Shown here piece by piece: positions 28,239-36,455 of a stretch of 64,000 nucleotides of DNA. The DNA is from Gallibacterium trehalosifermentans. GTDB taxonomy: Bacteria > Pseudomonadota > Gammaproteobacteria > Enterobacterales > Pasteurellaceae. A program made the position numbers and the translations under genes. The stretch spans positions 124,001 to 188,000 of the forward strand of contig NZ_JBHLWB010000001.1 of the NCBI RefSeq assembly GCF_042433055.1, in the 5' to 3' direction. How positions within the stretch are numbered: the stretch's first letter is position 1; each line of letters begins with the position of its first letter. The notes beneath the pieces are model-generated. The model was not told the origin of the DNA. It did no database searches and saw only the letters and a list, made by a program, of their open reading frames with translations.

Positions 28239-29507
28239 TTATTGCTTGCTTGGCGAATCTTTGTAAGGGGCAACCCAAAATAGGCAAATCATTCCTGGAA
28301 TGGCAAGGAAAAAACAGAGCCAATAGAAATGATAATAGCCTAATTGTTCGATTAGCCAACCAGCACTTGAACCTAATAATGTGCGCGGTAGTGCTGCAAG
28401 GCTGGTAAATAGCGCTAATTGGGTCGCAGTATAGAGAGGATTTGTCTCTCGTGCCATAAACGCCACAAAAGCAGCTGTGCCTAAACCAATGCCGATATAT
28501 TCGCCACTGACGACAATGGCGAGTGCGATTAATTCAAATGTACCAATTTGACTGAATTTACCGAAACTCGCTAACCAAGCAAAGCCTAAAATGGTGAGAA
28601 TTTGTACGAAACCAAATAGCCATAAGGCTCGATTAATCCCGATTTTCAGCATAATGACACCGCCGACTAAACTAGCAATAATCATTGGCCATAAACCAGC
28701 ATTTTTCGCAACGATCGCAATATCGGTGCTGCTATATCCCATATCAACATAAAATGGTGTCATAAGTGCAGTTGCCATGGTATCGCCCAATTTATATAAG
28801 CACATAAAGGCTAATACGGTAATCATACCTTTGAGTTTTTTACGTTGATAAAATTCAACAAAAGGATTAATGATATTCTCTTTTAAACTGTGAGATTGCC
28901 CGTTAATTTGAGGTTCCCATGCAATCAGTAATGTCGCTAATATACCAGGTAACATAAAAAGCGCAGTGATCAAGAAGACACTTTCCCAACTATAATAGGC
29001 GGTGAGAAAAATAGAAAGTGATCCTGGAATTAATCCTGCTAAACGGTACGCATTAACATGAATTGAGTTGCCTAAACCCAATTCCTGATCAGATAAAATC
29101 TCACGGCGATAGGCATCTAATACAATATCCTGTGAGGCAGAGAAAAAAGCGACAATAGTCGCAAGGAGGGCAATGATGGAAATATCTTGAGCTGGTTGGA
29201 GCCAAGCAAAACCAGAAAGAGAAAAAACTAATAGAAGTTGTAAAAGTAAAATCCAACCCCTACGCCGCCCTAGAAAAGGTAAAATAAAGCGATCTAAGAG
29301 TGGCGACCAAAGGAATTTCCAAGTATAAGGCAAGCCAATTAGCGTAAATAATCCGATTGTTTTGAGATCAACATTTTCGGTTCGTAACCAATAAGGCAGC
29401 AGACTAATTAAAATATAGAGTGGTAAACCTGAACTAAAACCAGTAAATACGCAAATCAGCATATTTCGACTGAAAATTTGTTGCATCAAAGAAGTATTTA
29501 CTGGCAT
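28239..29507 (-). CDS. ampG: AmpG-type muropeptide permease (MFS)
   Basis: 422 aa with about twelve membrane segments. The N-terminal FTGFSSGLPLYILISLLPYWLR-type sequence and LPYTWKFLWSPLLDRF near residue 60 are diagnostic for AmpG-like transporters, which import anhydro-muropeptides for cell-wall recycling. It lacks the long C-terminal extension of E. coli AmpG, as is normal in Pasteurellaceae. It lies between galE and adk on the same strand, with short gaps. Confidence 0.87.
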   Translation of the reverse strand: MPVNTSLMQQIFSRNMLICVFTGFSSGLPLYILISLLPYWLRTENVDLKTIGLFTLIGLPYTWKFLWSPLLDRFILPFLGRRRGWILLLQLLLVFSLSGFAWLQPAQDISIIALLATIVAFFSASQDIVLDAYRREILSDQELGLGNSIHVNAYRLAGLIPGSLSIFLTAYYSWESVFLITALFMLPGILATLLIAWEPQINGQSHSLKENIINPFVEFYQRKKLKGMITVLAFMCLYKLGDTMATALMTPFYVDMGYSSTDIAIVAKNAGLWPMIIASLVGGVIMLKIGINRALWLFGFVQILTILGFAWLASFGKFSQIGTFELIALAIVVSGEYIGIGLGTAAFVAFMARETNPLYTATQLALFTSLAALPRTLLGSSAGWLIEQLGYYHFYWLCFFLAIPGMICLFWVAPYKDSPSKQ

Positions 29508-29531
29508 GGTTAAGATCCCGTGTACAATGAA

Positions 29532-30548
29532 TTAGTCGCGATAACCATTCGGATTATTTTTTTGCCAATTCCAAGTATCACGCATCATCTGTTCTAAACC
29601 ACGTTCAGTTTTCCAACCTAACGCTTTTAAGGCAAGAGAAGGATCAGAATAACAGGTTGCGATATCACCTGGACGGCGATCCACTAAACGATATGGAATT
29701 TTAATATTATTCACCTTTTCAAAAGCATGAACCATATCCAATACGGAATAACCTGTTCCTGTACCAAGATTATAAATATGTAATCCTGCATCATTTTCAT
29801 GACGATCTAAGGCTTTTAGATGCCCGATTGCTAAATCGACCACGTGAATATAATCACGCACGCCAGTACCATCATGAGTTGGGTAATCGCTGCCAAATAC
29901 TGAAAGTTGTTGTAATTTACCAATCGCTACTTGGCTAATATATGGTAATAAGTTATTTGGAATACCATTTGGATCTTCGCCAATTAAACCACTTTCATGC
30001 GCACCAACTGGATTGAAATAGCGTAGGATAGTCATACTAAATTGTGGGATTGCTTTAGCAATATCCATGATAATGCGCTCTACCATAAATTTAGAGGTGC
30101 CATAAGGGTTAGTTGTACCACCAACGCGACAGTTTTCAGTAATTGGAATAATTTCAGGATCACCATATACCGTTGCAGAAGAACTGAAAACAAAATTAAA
30201 TACATTAGCTTGCCGCATTTCATCAAGTAATGTGAGTGAACCTTCAACATTATTACGATAATATTCAATTGGTTTTGCCACACTTTCCCCAACGGCTTTT
30301 AACCCTGCAAAATGAATGACAGATTCAATTTGATGGGCGGCAAAAATACGTTTCAATAATTGACGATCAAGTACATCACCTTGATAGAACGTAACTGATT
30401 TACCTGTAATTTGCTTAACACGATCCAAAGATTTTTCTGAGGAATTGCAAAGATTATCTAAAACAACTACATCTTTATTCGCATTTAATAATTCAACTAC
30501 AGTGTGAGAGCCGATATAACCCGCGCCACCTGTTACTAATACAGCCAT
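29532..30548 (-). CDS. galE: UDP-glucose 4-epimerase
   Basis: 338 aa short-chain dehydrogenase-like enzyme interconverting UDP-glucose and UDP-galactose, a precursor for lipooligosaccharide. The NAD-binding VTGGAGYIGSH motif is at residues 5-15, the catalytic Ser/Tyr/Lys region is SSSATVYGD and NPYGTSKFMVE (near 122-155), and the VDRRPGDIATCYSDP motif is near the C-terminus. AGGAGG precedes the ATG. It lies 24 bp downstream of pflA. Confidence 0.97.
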   Translation of the reverse strand: MAVLVTGGAGYIGSHTVVELLNANKDVVVLDNLCNSSEKSLDRVKQITGKSVTFYQGDVLDRQLLKRIFAAHQIESVIHFAGLKAVGESVAKPIEYYRNNVEGSLTLLDEMRQANVFNFVFSSSATVYGDPEIIPITENCRVGGTTNPYGTSKFMVERIIMDIAKAIPQFSMTILRYFNPVGAHESGLIGEDPNGIPNNLLPYISQVAIGKLQQLSVFGSDYPTHDGTGVRDYIHVVDLAIGHLKALDRHENDAGLHIYNLGTGTGYSVLDMVHAFEKVNNIKIPYRLVDRRPGDIATCYSDPSLALKALGWKTERGLEQMMRDTWNWQKNNPNGYRD

Positions 30549-30572
30549 ATTAGCCTCCTTTAGAATGAAAAA

Positions 30573-31313
30573 TTAGTATTTGACCGTTAAACCAAAGGTT
30601 TCGAGCTGCGCTTTAATTTTTTCCAAAGACGCTTTTGTTGGTGGTTTAATGTCTTCAAGTTCATATTTCAGACCGAGTGTTTCCCATTTATGTTTGCCTA
30701 ATTGGTGATAAGGAAGCAATTCGACTTTTTCAATGTTTTTCATATCTTTGATAAATTCACCGAGTAGATTCACAGAATGATCGTCATCGGTATAACCTGG
30801 TACAACGACATAACGAATCCATGTTTTTTGATTACGTTTTTCTAAATATTTAGCAAATTCTAATGTACGTTTATTTGGTACACCAATAAGATTTTGGTGA
30901 ATTGTGTCATCAAGTTGTTTTAAATCAAGTAAAACGAGATCAGTAACATCTAATAAACCATCGATGATTTCATCATAATGACGAACAAAACCATTGGTAT
31001 CTAAACAGGTGTGAATACCTTGTTCTTTACAAGCACGAAACCAATCACGTACAAATTCAGCTTGTAAAATGGCTTCGCCACCAGAGGCAGTTACACCTCC
31101 ACCAGAAGCATTCATAAAATGGCGATAAGTAACCACTTCTTTCATCAACTCTTCTACAGTAATATCTTTGCCTGCGTGTAAATCCCAAGTATCACGATTA
31201 TGGCAATATTTACAACGCATTAAACAACCTTGCATAAAAAGAATAAAACGAATGCCTGGTCCATCAACCGTTCCACAGGATTCAAAAGAGTGAATTCTTC
31301 CAACAACTGACAT
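30573..31313 (-). CDS. pflA: Pyruvate formate-lyase activating enzyme
   Basis: 246 aa radical-SAM enzyme that installs the glycyl radical on pyruvate formate-lyase under anaerobiosis. The cluster cysteines C30, C34 and C37 lie in GCLMRCKYCHNRDTW. GGVTASGGEAILQ near residue 72 is the second conserved motif. The structural gene pflB, often adjacent, is not in the window. The gene starts at the edge of the 580-bp AT-rich gap that contains DnaA boxes. Confidence 0.96.
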   Translation of the reverse strand: MSVVGRIHSFESCGTVDGPGIRFILFMQGCLMRCKYCHNRDTWDLHAGKDITVEELMKEVVTYRHFMNASGGGVTASGGEAILQAEFVRDWFRACKEQGIHTCLDTNGFVRHYDEIIDGLLDVTDLVLLDLKQLDDTIHQNLIGVPNKRTLEFAKYLEKRNQKTWIRYVVVPGYTDDDHSVNLLGEFIKDMKNIEKVELLPYHQLGKHKWETLGLKYELEDIKPPTKASLEKIKAQLETFGLTVKY

Positions 31314-31893
31314 ATAAACAGCCTTATAATCCTTATCAATAAAAAAGTTTAAAAATTCTTTTAATTTTAACTGAATTTGTTGTAAAACTCGACAGGAATT
31401 CTTTTGAGCTAAAAAATAAAATCTTGCTAAATATTAAGTTGTGGATAACGCTGTGGAATTTATCAGTTTATATTGTGTGAATAGAAGTGAGGTTTGTATT
31501 TCTGTTTGATTTATAAAGAAAAAAATTAGATGTTGATAAGTGATCTCATTGTTAAAAAAATGAGTTAATAACTAAAAGGTTAGCTTGAAAAATTAATAAA
31601 TTGTCTGCTTATTTTTAATAGGTTGTTAAATTTTAAAAAATCAATACTGTTTATTTATTCAGGGTGTGAGTTATTCAGAGAAACTGTGGATAAATTTGTG
31701 ATTGAATAGACGTAAATTGACGTATAATTTATTTAGTGATGTTTTTTTACGCACCAAGTAAAATAAAAAATCTTTAAAATCATACTGTTAAAAAATATTG
31801 GTGAAAAAATAGAAAATTGGAAAAGTGTCGGTTATTTTTTGAACTTTTATAAATCTTTGGATAAATTTTGCAATTAAGGAGGCGCGATTAGCA
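31314..31893. promoter_or_regulatory. 580-bp AT-rich divergent gap with DnaA boxes
   Basis: No gene is supported here. Two perfect DnaA boxes (TGTGGATAA) lie at 31440-31448 and 31685-31693, both in the same orientation. One-mismatch versions are TGTTGATAA (31531-31539) and TTTGGATAA (31856-31864). GACGTA occurs twice, 11 bp apart, near 31709-31725. The gap separates minus-strand genes (pflA-galE-ampG-adk) from plus-strand genes (mutH onward). Only one GATC site is visible, so a Dam-regulated chromosome origin is not well supported. Confidence 0.5.
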
Positions 31894-32562
31894 ATGCAAT
31901 CGCCAATAACAGAACAGCAATTATTAATGCAAGCTTATCAGTTAGCAGGACGAACATTAGCTGATATTGCACAGCAATTACATATCTCTGTACCAGAAAA
32001 TTTAAGACGTGATAAAGGTTGGGTAGGCAATTTAATTGAAATTGCCCTTGGTGCCAAAGCTGGGAGTAAAGCGGAACAGGATTTTTCTGAATTAGGTATT
32101 GAGTTAAAAACGATTCCGATTAATCAACAAGGTGAACCGTTGGAAACCACTTTTGTTTGTTTAGCGCCATTAACAGATAATCATGGTGTCATGTGGGAAT
32201 CTTCTCATGTGCGTTATAAGTTATCTAAAGTATTATGGATTCCAGTCGAGGGAGAACGTTCGATTCCATTAGCGGAACGTAGAGTTGGGCAACCGATTTT
32301 ATGGCAACCTTCAGTGGAGGAAGACGCTCAATTAAAACAAGATTGGGAAGAGCTGATGGAATTCATTGTATTAGGCAAGGTAAAAAAGATTAATGCGACG
32401 TTAGGCGAAGTATTACAGCTACGCCCTAAAGGTGCAAATAGTAAAGCGTTAACCAAAGGGATAGGAGCAAAAGGGGAAAAAATAGACACATTACCATTAG
32501 GCTTTTATCTGCGTAAGACCTTTACTGGCAATATTTTGCGGCATTTTCAACAAGGAAAATGA
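31894..32562 (+). CDS. mutH: DNA mismatch repair endonuclease MutH
   Basis: 222 aa, the normal length. MutH nicks the unmethylated strand at hemimethylated GATC sites when activated by MutS and MutL. The catalytic triad D63, E70 and K72 in DFSELGIELKTIP fits the D-X6-E-X-K pattern of the family (D70/E77/K79 in E. coli). AAGGAGG lies upstream of the ATG. The TerC-family gene downstream is also a neighbour in E. coli (ygdQ). Confidence 0.97.
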   Translation: MQSPITEQQLLMQAYQLAGRTLADIAQQLHISVPENLRRDKGWVGNLIEIALGAKAGSKAEQDFSELGIELKTIPINQQGEPLETTFVCLAPLTDNHGVMWESSHVRYKLSKVLWIPVEGERSIPLAERRVGQPILWQPSVEEDAQLKQDWEELMEFIVLGKVKKINATLGEVLQLRPKGANSKALTKGIGAKGEKIDTLPLGFYLRKTFTGNILRHFQQGK

Positions 32563-32658
32563 AGTGAGCTATTTTCTTCTTTGAAATTGATCGCTATAGT
32601 ATGCCGCTTGGTAATTTATCACAATAATTAAGCGTAATTTTATATCTAGAGGAGCATT

Positions 32659-33381
32659 ATGTTTGAATGGATCAGTAACCCAGAGGCGTGGGTTGCCTTG
32701 CTTACCTTGACTGCATTAGAAATTGTTTTAGGCATTGATAATATTATTTTTATTAGTATTTTAGTCGGACGATTGCCAGTACATCAACGCCAATCTGGTC
32801 GTATCTTAGGCTTAGGTTTAGCTATGGGAACGCGAATTTTACTCCTATTATCCTTGGCGTGGATTATGCGCTTGACAGAACCCTTATTTTCAGTGGCAGG
32901 TTATACACTTTCTGGGCGAGATTTGATTCTTTTGTTAGGAGGATTATTCTTACTTGTCAAAAGTACCTTAGAAATCCATCATAGTATGGAAGAAAGCGCT
33001 GCTGAAGCAGAAAAAGCACCGAAAAAAGTGAGTTTTGTTGGCATATTAATTCAGATTGCTTTATTAGATATTGTGTTTTCTTTAGATTCAGTGATCACCG
33101 CAGTCGGTATGGCAAATCATGTCGAAGTGATGATTATTGCGATTATTTTAGCGGTAGCAGTAATGATGATTGCCGCAAAACCGATTGGTAGTTTTGTTGA
33201 AGCACACCCAACCTTAAAAATTCTGGCGTTATCATTCTTAATCTTGATAGGTGTATCATTAATTGGTGAAAGTTTGTCATTCCATATTCCAAAAGGTTAT
33301 ATCTATTTTGCAATGGGTTTTTCAGTCTGTGTGGAAATGATCAATTTAAGAATGCGCCAGCATTTAAAGAAAATGAGATAA
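32659..33381 (+). CDS. TerC-family integral membrane protein (YgdQ-like)
   Basis: 240 aa with seven predicted membrane segments. The conserved acidic TerC motifs are LEIVLGIDNIIFISI (residues 20-34) and LLDIVFSLDSVITAVGM (near 135). TerC-type proteins are linked to metal ion or tellurite resistance and manganese handling; no specific role is known for the YgdQ branch. It lacks the C-terminal CBS domains of longer relatives. AGAGGAG precedes the ATG. Confidence 0.9.
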   Translation: MFEWISNPEAWVALLTLTALEIVLGIDNIIFISILVGRLPVHQRQSGRILGLGLAMGTRILLLLSLAWIMRLTEPLFSVAGYTLSGRDLILLLGGLFLLVKSTLEIHHSMEESAAEAEKAPKKVSFVGILIQIALLDIVFSLDSVITAVGMANHVEVMIIAIILAVAVMMIAAKPIGSFVEAHPTLKILALSFLILIGVSLIGESLSFHIPKGYIYFAMGFSVCVEMINLRMRQHLKKMR

Positions 33382-33481
33382 GCGAAATTTTGCTACCTTA
33401 ATAACATTTCTCAGATCAACTTTTTGACTTCCTTTAAAAATATGGGAAGATAGCTAATTATCAATAGAAATAGGGGGTATT

Positions 33482-34408
33482 ATGTCTTATTTAGATAGTC
33501 TGCCAGTAGGCACATTTTTCTTTATTGTTTTAGTCATTGTTGCATTATTTTCGGCAGTAAAAACGGTTCCGCAAGGTTACCATTGGACGATTGAACGTTT
33601 TGGGCGTTATACCCGAACACTAACACCGGGTTTAAATATTATTGTGCCATTTATTGATCGTGTTGGTCGTAAAATTAATATGATGGAACAAGTTTTGGAT
33701 ATTCCATCACAAGAAGTCATTTCTAAAGATAATGCAAATGTATCGATTGATGCAGTTTGTTTTGTGCAAGTGATTGACGCACGTAATGCTGCTTATGAAG
33801 TGAATCATCTTGAACAGGCAATTATTAATTTAACCTTAACAAATATTCGTACCGTGCTAGGATCAATGGAGCTAGATGAAATGCTATCGCAGCGTGATTC
33901 AATTAATAGCCGACTCTTAGCGATAGTAGATGAAGCAACTAATCCATGGGGCATTAAAGTAACTCGCATTGAAATTCGAGATGTACGTCCACCGAAAGAG
34001 CTGATTGACTCAATGAATGCACAGATGAAAGCAGAGCGAAATAAACGAGCAGAAGTTTTAGAAGCAGAAGGGATTCGTCAAGCCGCCATTTTACGGGCAG
34101 AGGGGGAAAAACAATCACGCATTTTACAAGCTGAGGGTGAACGTCAAGAGGCATTTTTACGAGCAGAAGCTAGGGAGCGTGAGGCGCAAGCAGAAGCGAA
34201 AGCGACACAAATGGTCTCTGATGCTATCGCAGCAGGAAATACACAAGCAATTAACTACTTTGTGGCGCAAAAATATACTGAAGCATTACAACAAATTGGA
34301 CAATCGGGTAATAGTAAGGTTGTGCTAATGCCGTTAGAAGCGAGTAATTTAATTGGTTCAGTAGCAGGGATCAGTGAATTATTGAAAGAAATAGGATCGA
34401 AAAAATGA
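33482..34408 (+). CDS. qmcA: SPFH/band-7 (stomatin-like) membrane protein QmcA
   Basis: 308 aa. One N-terminal membrane segment (residues 8-25) is followed by the SPFH domain (VPQGYHWTIERFGRYTRTL and ITLTNIRTVLGSMELDEML-type sequence) and an Ala/Glu-rich coiled coil with repeats of ILRAEGEKQ/ILQAEGERQ. Such proteins form large membrane cages with NfeD-type partners and affect FtsH protease. The stop overlaps the nfeD-like start by 4 bp, as in the E. coli qmcA-ybbJ pair. Confidence 0.93.
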   Translation: MSYLDSLPVGTFFFIVLVIVALFSAVKTVPQGYHWTIERFGRYTRTLTPGLNIIVPFIDRVGRKINMMEQVLDIPSQEVISKDNANVSIDAVCFVQVIDARNAAYEVNHLEQAIINLTLTNIRTVLGSMELDEMLSQRDSINSRLLAIVDEATNPWGIKVTRIEIRDVRPPKELIDSMNAQMKAERNKRAEVLEAEGIRQAAILRAEGEKQSRILQAEGERQEAFLRAEAREREAQAEAKATQMVSDAIAAGNTQAINYFVAQKYTEALQQIGQSGNSKVVLMPLEASNLIGSVAGISELLKEIGSKK

Positions 34409-34851
34409 TGATATGGCTTGCTGACTGGGGTGCAATGCATTGGTTAATCCTTGCCTTTATTTTGTTAATTCTAGAAATTATTGTCCCAGGTATTTTCTTT
34501 TTATGGTGGGGAATAGCGGGACTAATAGTCGCAGCGATGACTTATTTATTTCCATTATCTGGCGTAGCTAGTAGCATTGCGTTTGCTGTTATTGCTATTA
34601 TTGCTACACTTGTTTGGTGGCGTTACCAGTCTACAAATGCACAACAAGATAGAGTAAATAATGGTTTAAATCAACGTGATATGATGATGTTAGGGCAGCA
34701 AGGAAAAGTAACAGAATTAGTCAGTAGCAATCTTGGTAGAGCGGCATTTGGCGATACTACTTGGCGTATTGAGGGGGAACAATTACAACTCAATGATCAT
34801 GTAGAAGTCGTTGGGGTAAAAGGCATTACTTTAGTGGTTAGGAAAGTGTGA
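34405..34851 (+). CDS. NfeD-family membrane protein (YbbJ-like)
   Basis: 148 aa short NfeD-type protein. Two or three hydrophobic segments fill residues 10-72, followed by a C-terminal OB-fold domain (GQQGKVTELVSSNLGRAAFG ... WRIEGEQLQLNDHVEVVGV). Short NfeD proteins partner stomatin-like proteins; the 4-bp overlap with qmcA supports that here. There is no serine protease domain, unlike in long NfeD proteins. Confidence 0.9.
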   Translation: MMIWLADWGAMHWLILAFILLILEIIVPGIFFLWWGIAGLIVAAMTYLFPLSGVASSIAFAVIAIIATLVWWRYQSTNAQQDRVNNGLNQRDMMMLGQQGKVTELVSSNLGRAAFGDTTWRIEGEQLQLNDHVEVVGVKGITLVVRKV

Positions 34852-35012
34852 TAGCTTTTTAGATAATAATCAGTTTAATTTAAAAAGCCCCTTTATGATT
34901 TCAGATGTTTTCTATGTGTAGGAAATCATAGTGTAAAGAAGCTGAATATTTTGATGATTATTGGCGCAATGTAGGTTAGAAAATCAATTATTGTTGCTAG
35001 ATAAGCAAAAAA
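34852..35012. repeat. Imperfect long hairpin after nfeD
   Basis: In a gap without a gene, TATGATTTC and GAAATCATA form 9-bp arms about 19 nt apart (about 34892-34929). The pairing extends imperfectly outward (CTTTA with TAAAG). There is no T run, so it is not an ordinary terminator; an mRNA 3' structure is possible. Confidence 0.35.
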
Positions 35013-35014
35013 GA

Positions 35015-35045
35015 AAAGAGAGCAAAAGGCTCTCTTTTTCTTTTT
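35015..35045 (+). terminator. Intrinsic terminator downstream of the qmcA-nfeD unit
   Basis: A perfect 10-bp stem (35015-35024 with 35030-35039) with a 5-nt loop is followed by a T-rich tail. It also faces the convergent small gene at 35154-35378. Confidence 0.85.
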
Positions 35046-35153
35046 TGCAGTATATTGTATCTGTTTATATAGTTCCGATAATTAGGAGTAAATTTTTTGG
35101 AATAACAAAGATAAAGATTTTGGCATAACAATAAAAAAGAGTGTATAAGCTTT

Positions 35154-35378
35154 TTATTCTGTTTTATCTAATATTGCTAATAGTGTGTTAATATCGTTTT
35201 GTTTATCTTTAAGTAATTTTGATAAATCTTTCCAGATCCCGTTTGGTATTTGTTTCCCTGTCAACCACCCTCTGATTCTCTTTGTATCTGATAACTTTAA
35301 ATCTTTCATCATATCTGCTTGCCAGTGTTGACCGCACAGGGTTTGCCCGACTTTCATTAAAGTTTCGATTTCTGTCAT
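35154..35378 (-). CDS. Small putative DNA-binding protein, orphan
   Basis: 74 aa. The segment WQADMMKDLKLSDTKRIRGWLTGKQIP resembles the helix-turn-helix of small phage or mobile-element regulators, but I recognise no exact family. TGGAGATATGAAATG upstream provides GGAG at usable spacing. It stands alone between the qmcA-nfeD terminator and a tRNA array, with two strong palindromes behind it, so it may be a relic of an integrated element. Confidence 0.55.
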   Translation of the reverse strand: MTEIETLMKVGQTLCGQHWQADMMKDLKLSDTKRIRGWLTGKQIPNGIWKDLSKLLKDKQNDINTLLAILDKTE

Positions 35379-35470
35379 TTCATATCTCCATCTTTTGCAT
35401 TACTATTTTTCAAAAATGAGAGGTTATTTAAACAGAATTTAAAAACAGTTTAAACATTTATTATTTCACG

Positions 35471-35501
35471 GAATCTGCGACAGTTATTGTGTCGCAGATT
35501 C
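35471..35501. repeat. Perfect 12-bp inverted repeat with 7-nt loop
   Basis: GAATCTGCGACA and TGTCGCAGATTC flank GTTATTG. The arms are G+C-richer than the surroundings and no T run follows on either strand, so an operator or protein-recognition site is likelier than a terminator. It lies 93 bp upstream of the orphan regulator's start. Confidence 0.6.
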
Positions 35502-35597
35502 AGGCCTCGCAACAGAAATAAATTTTAGTACTGATAACATCATTCCATTGCAGTAAAAAAAGTGTAGTCCCATTTTTTGTAGATATAGATATATTTC

Positions 35598-35613
35598 TAT
35601 ATAGTGCTATATA
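35598..35613. repeat. Palindrome TATATAG-TG-CTATATA
   Basis: A perfect 7+7 palindrome with a 2-bp centre in an AT-rich gap. A looser similar sequence (CTATAAAGTACCATATA) lies about 50 bp downstream. Function unknown. Confidence 0.35.
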
Positions 35614-35683
35614 CTAATTTTATCGTAAGTGGTTGATTTATTAATAATAAATATACTGCTATAAAGTACCATATATTATTAAA

Positions 35684-35757
35684 TGGAGGCGTGTACCGGA
35701 GTCGAACCGATCTACATGGATTTGCAATCCAGTGCATAACCGCTTTGCTAACACGCC
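35684..35757 (-). tRNA. tRNA-Cys (GCA)
   Basis: 74 nt on the minus strand, from GGCGTGTTAGC to the encoded CCA. The acceptor stem GGCGTGT pairs with ACACGCC, the T loop GGTTCGACTCC is present and the anticodon loop reads ATTGCAAA with GCA. It is the last gene in the transcription order of the five-tRNA array. Confidence 0.96.
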
Positions 35758-35841
35758 GTACAAGGCATTTCAAGGATTTTAAAGTTTAAGAACTAATTTA
35801 GGGAAGTTACTATTAAAAATCCATTGAATATATAAAATGAA

Positions 35842-35928
35842 TGGTGCCCGAAGCCAGACTTGAACTGGCACGCCTCGAAAGGCGAGGGATTTTAAATCCC
35901 TTGTGTCTACCGATTCCACCACCCGGGC
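35842..35928 (-). tRNA. tRNA-Leu (UAA), copy 1
   Basis: 87 nt with encoded CCA and a long variable arm, from GCCCGGGTGG to GGGCACCA. The anticodon loop is TTTAAAA, giving UAA. Sequence identical to the copy at 36031-36117. Confidence 0.96.
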
Positions 35929-35932
35929 AGTT

Positions 35933-36008
<76 letters not shown>

Positions 36009-36030
36009 AAAAAGTTTTTTAGTTTTTAAA

Positions 36031-36117
36031 TGGTGCCCGAAGCCAGACTTGAACTGGCACGCCTCGAAAGGCGAGGGATTTTAAATCCCTTGTGTCTACC
36101 GATTCCACCACCCGGGC
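36031..36117 (-). tRNA. tRNA-Leu (UAA), copy 2
   Basis: Identical to copy 1 at 35842-35928 over 87 nt; anticodon UAA. Confidence 0.96.
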
Positions 36118-36121
36118 AGTT

Positions 36122-36197
<76 letters not shown>

Positions 36198-36455
36198 TTT
36201 GATTAATTATGCTAACAGCATTGCTAATCAACGACGCGCATTTTACGGAATTGAATTTTTTTGTCAAATGATTATTTTCACTTTTTTGTTTGATTGATGA
36301 AAAAAAAAGCTTATTACCAATAAAGGAGGGAATAGTGCTGTTTTTTTATGCGTAAATTGCTGAATTTTTATGAAGTGTAGTGATTTACTTTTCTGTTATT
36401 AAAGTTTGTGCAAGAATGTTCATTTTTGTAGAACAGATTAATGATAGGAATAATT

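Larger units (their letters stand above)
35379..35683. other. Non-coding gap between the orphan regulator and tRNA-Cys
   Basis: No gene is supported. The gap contains two palindromes listed separately (35471-35501 and 35598-35613) and otherwise AT-rich sequence. I found no copy of the tRNA-Cys 3' end that would mark an attachment site. Confidence 0.45.

Noticed and set aside
31314..31893. Chromosomal replication origin
   Set aside because: Two perfect DnaA boxes and AT richness are suggestive, but GATC sites are nearly absent, no origin-linked genes (dnaA, dnaN, mnmG, mioC) are nearby and gene orientation does not diverge over a long range. Kept only as a DnaA-box region.
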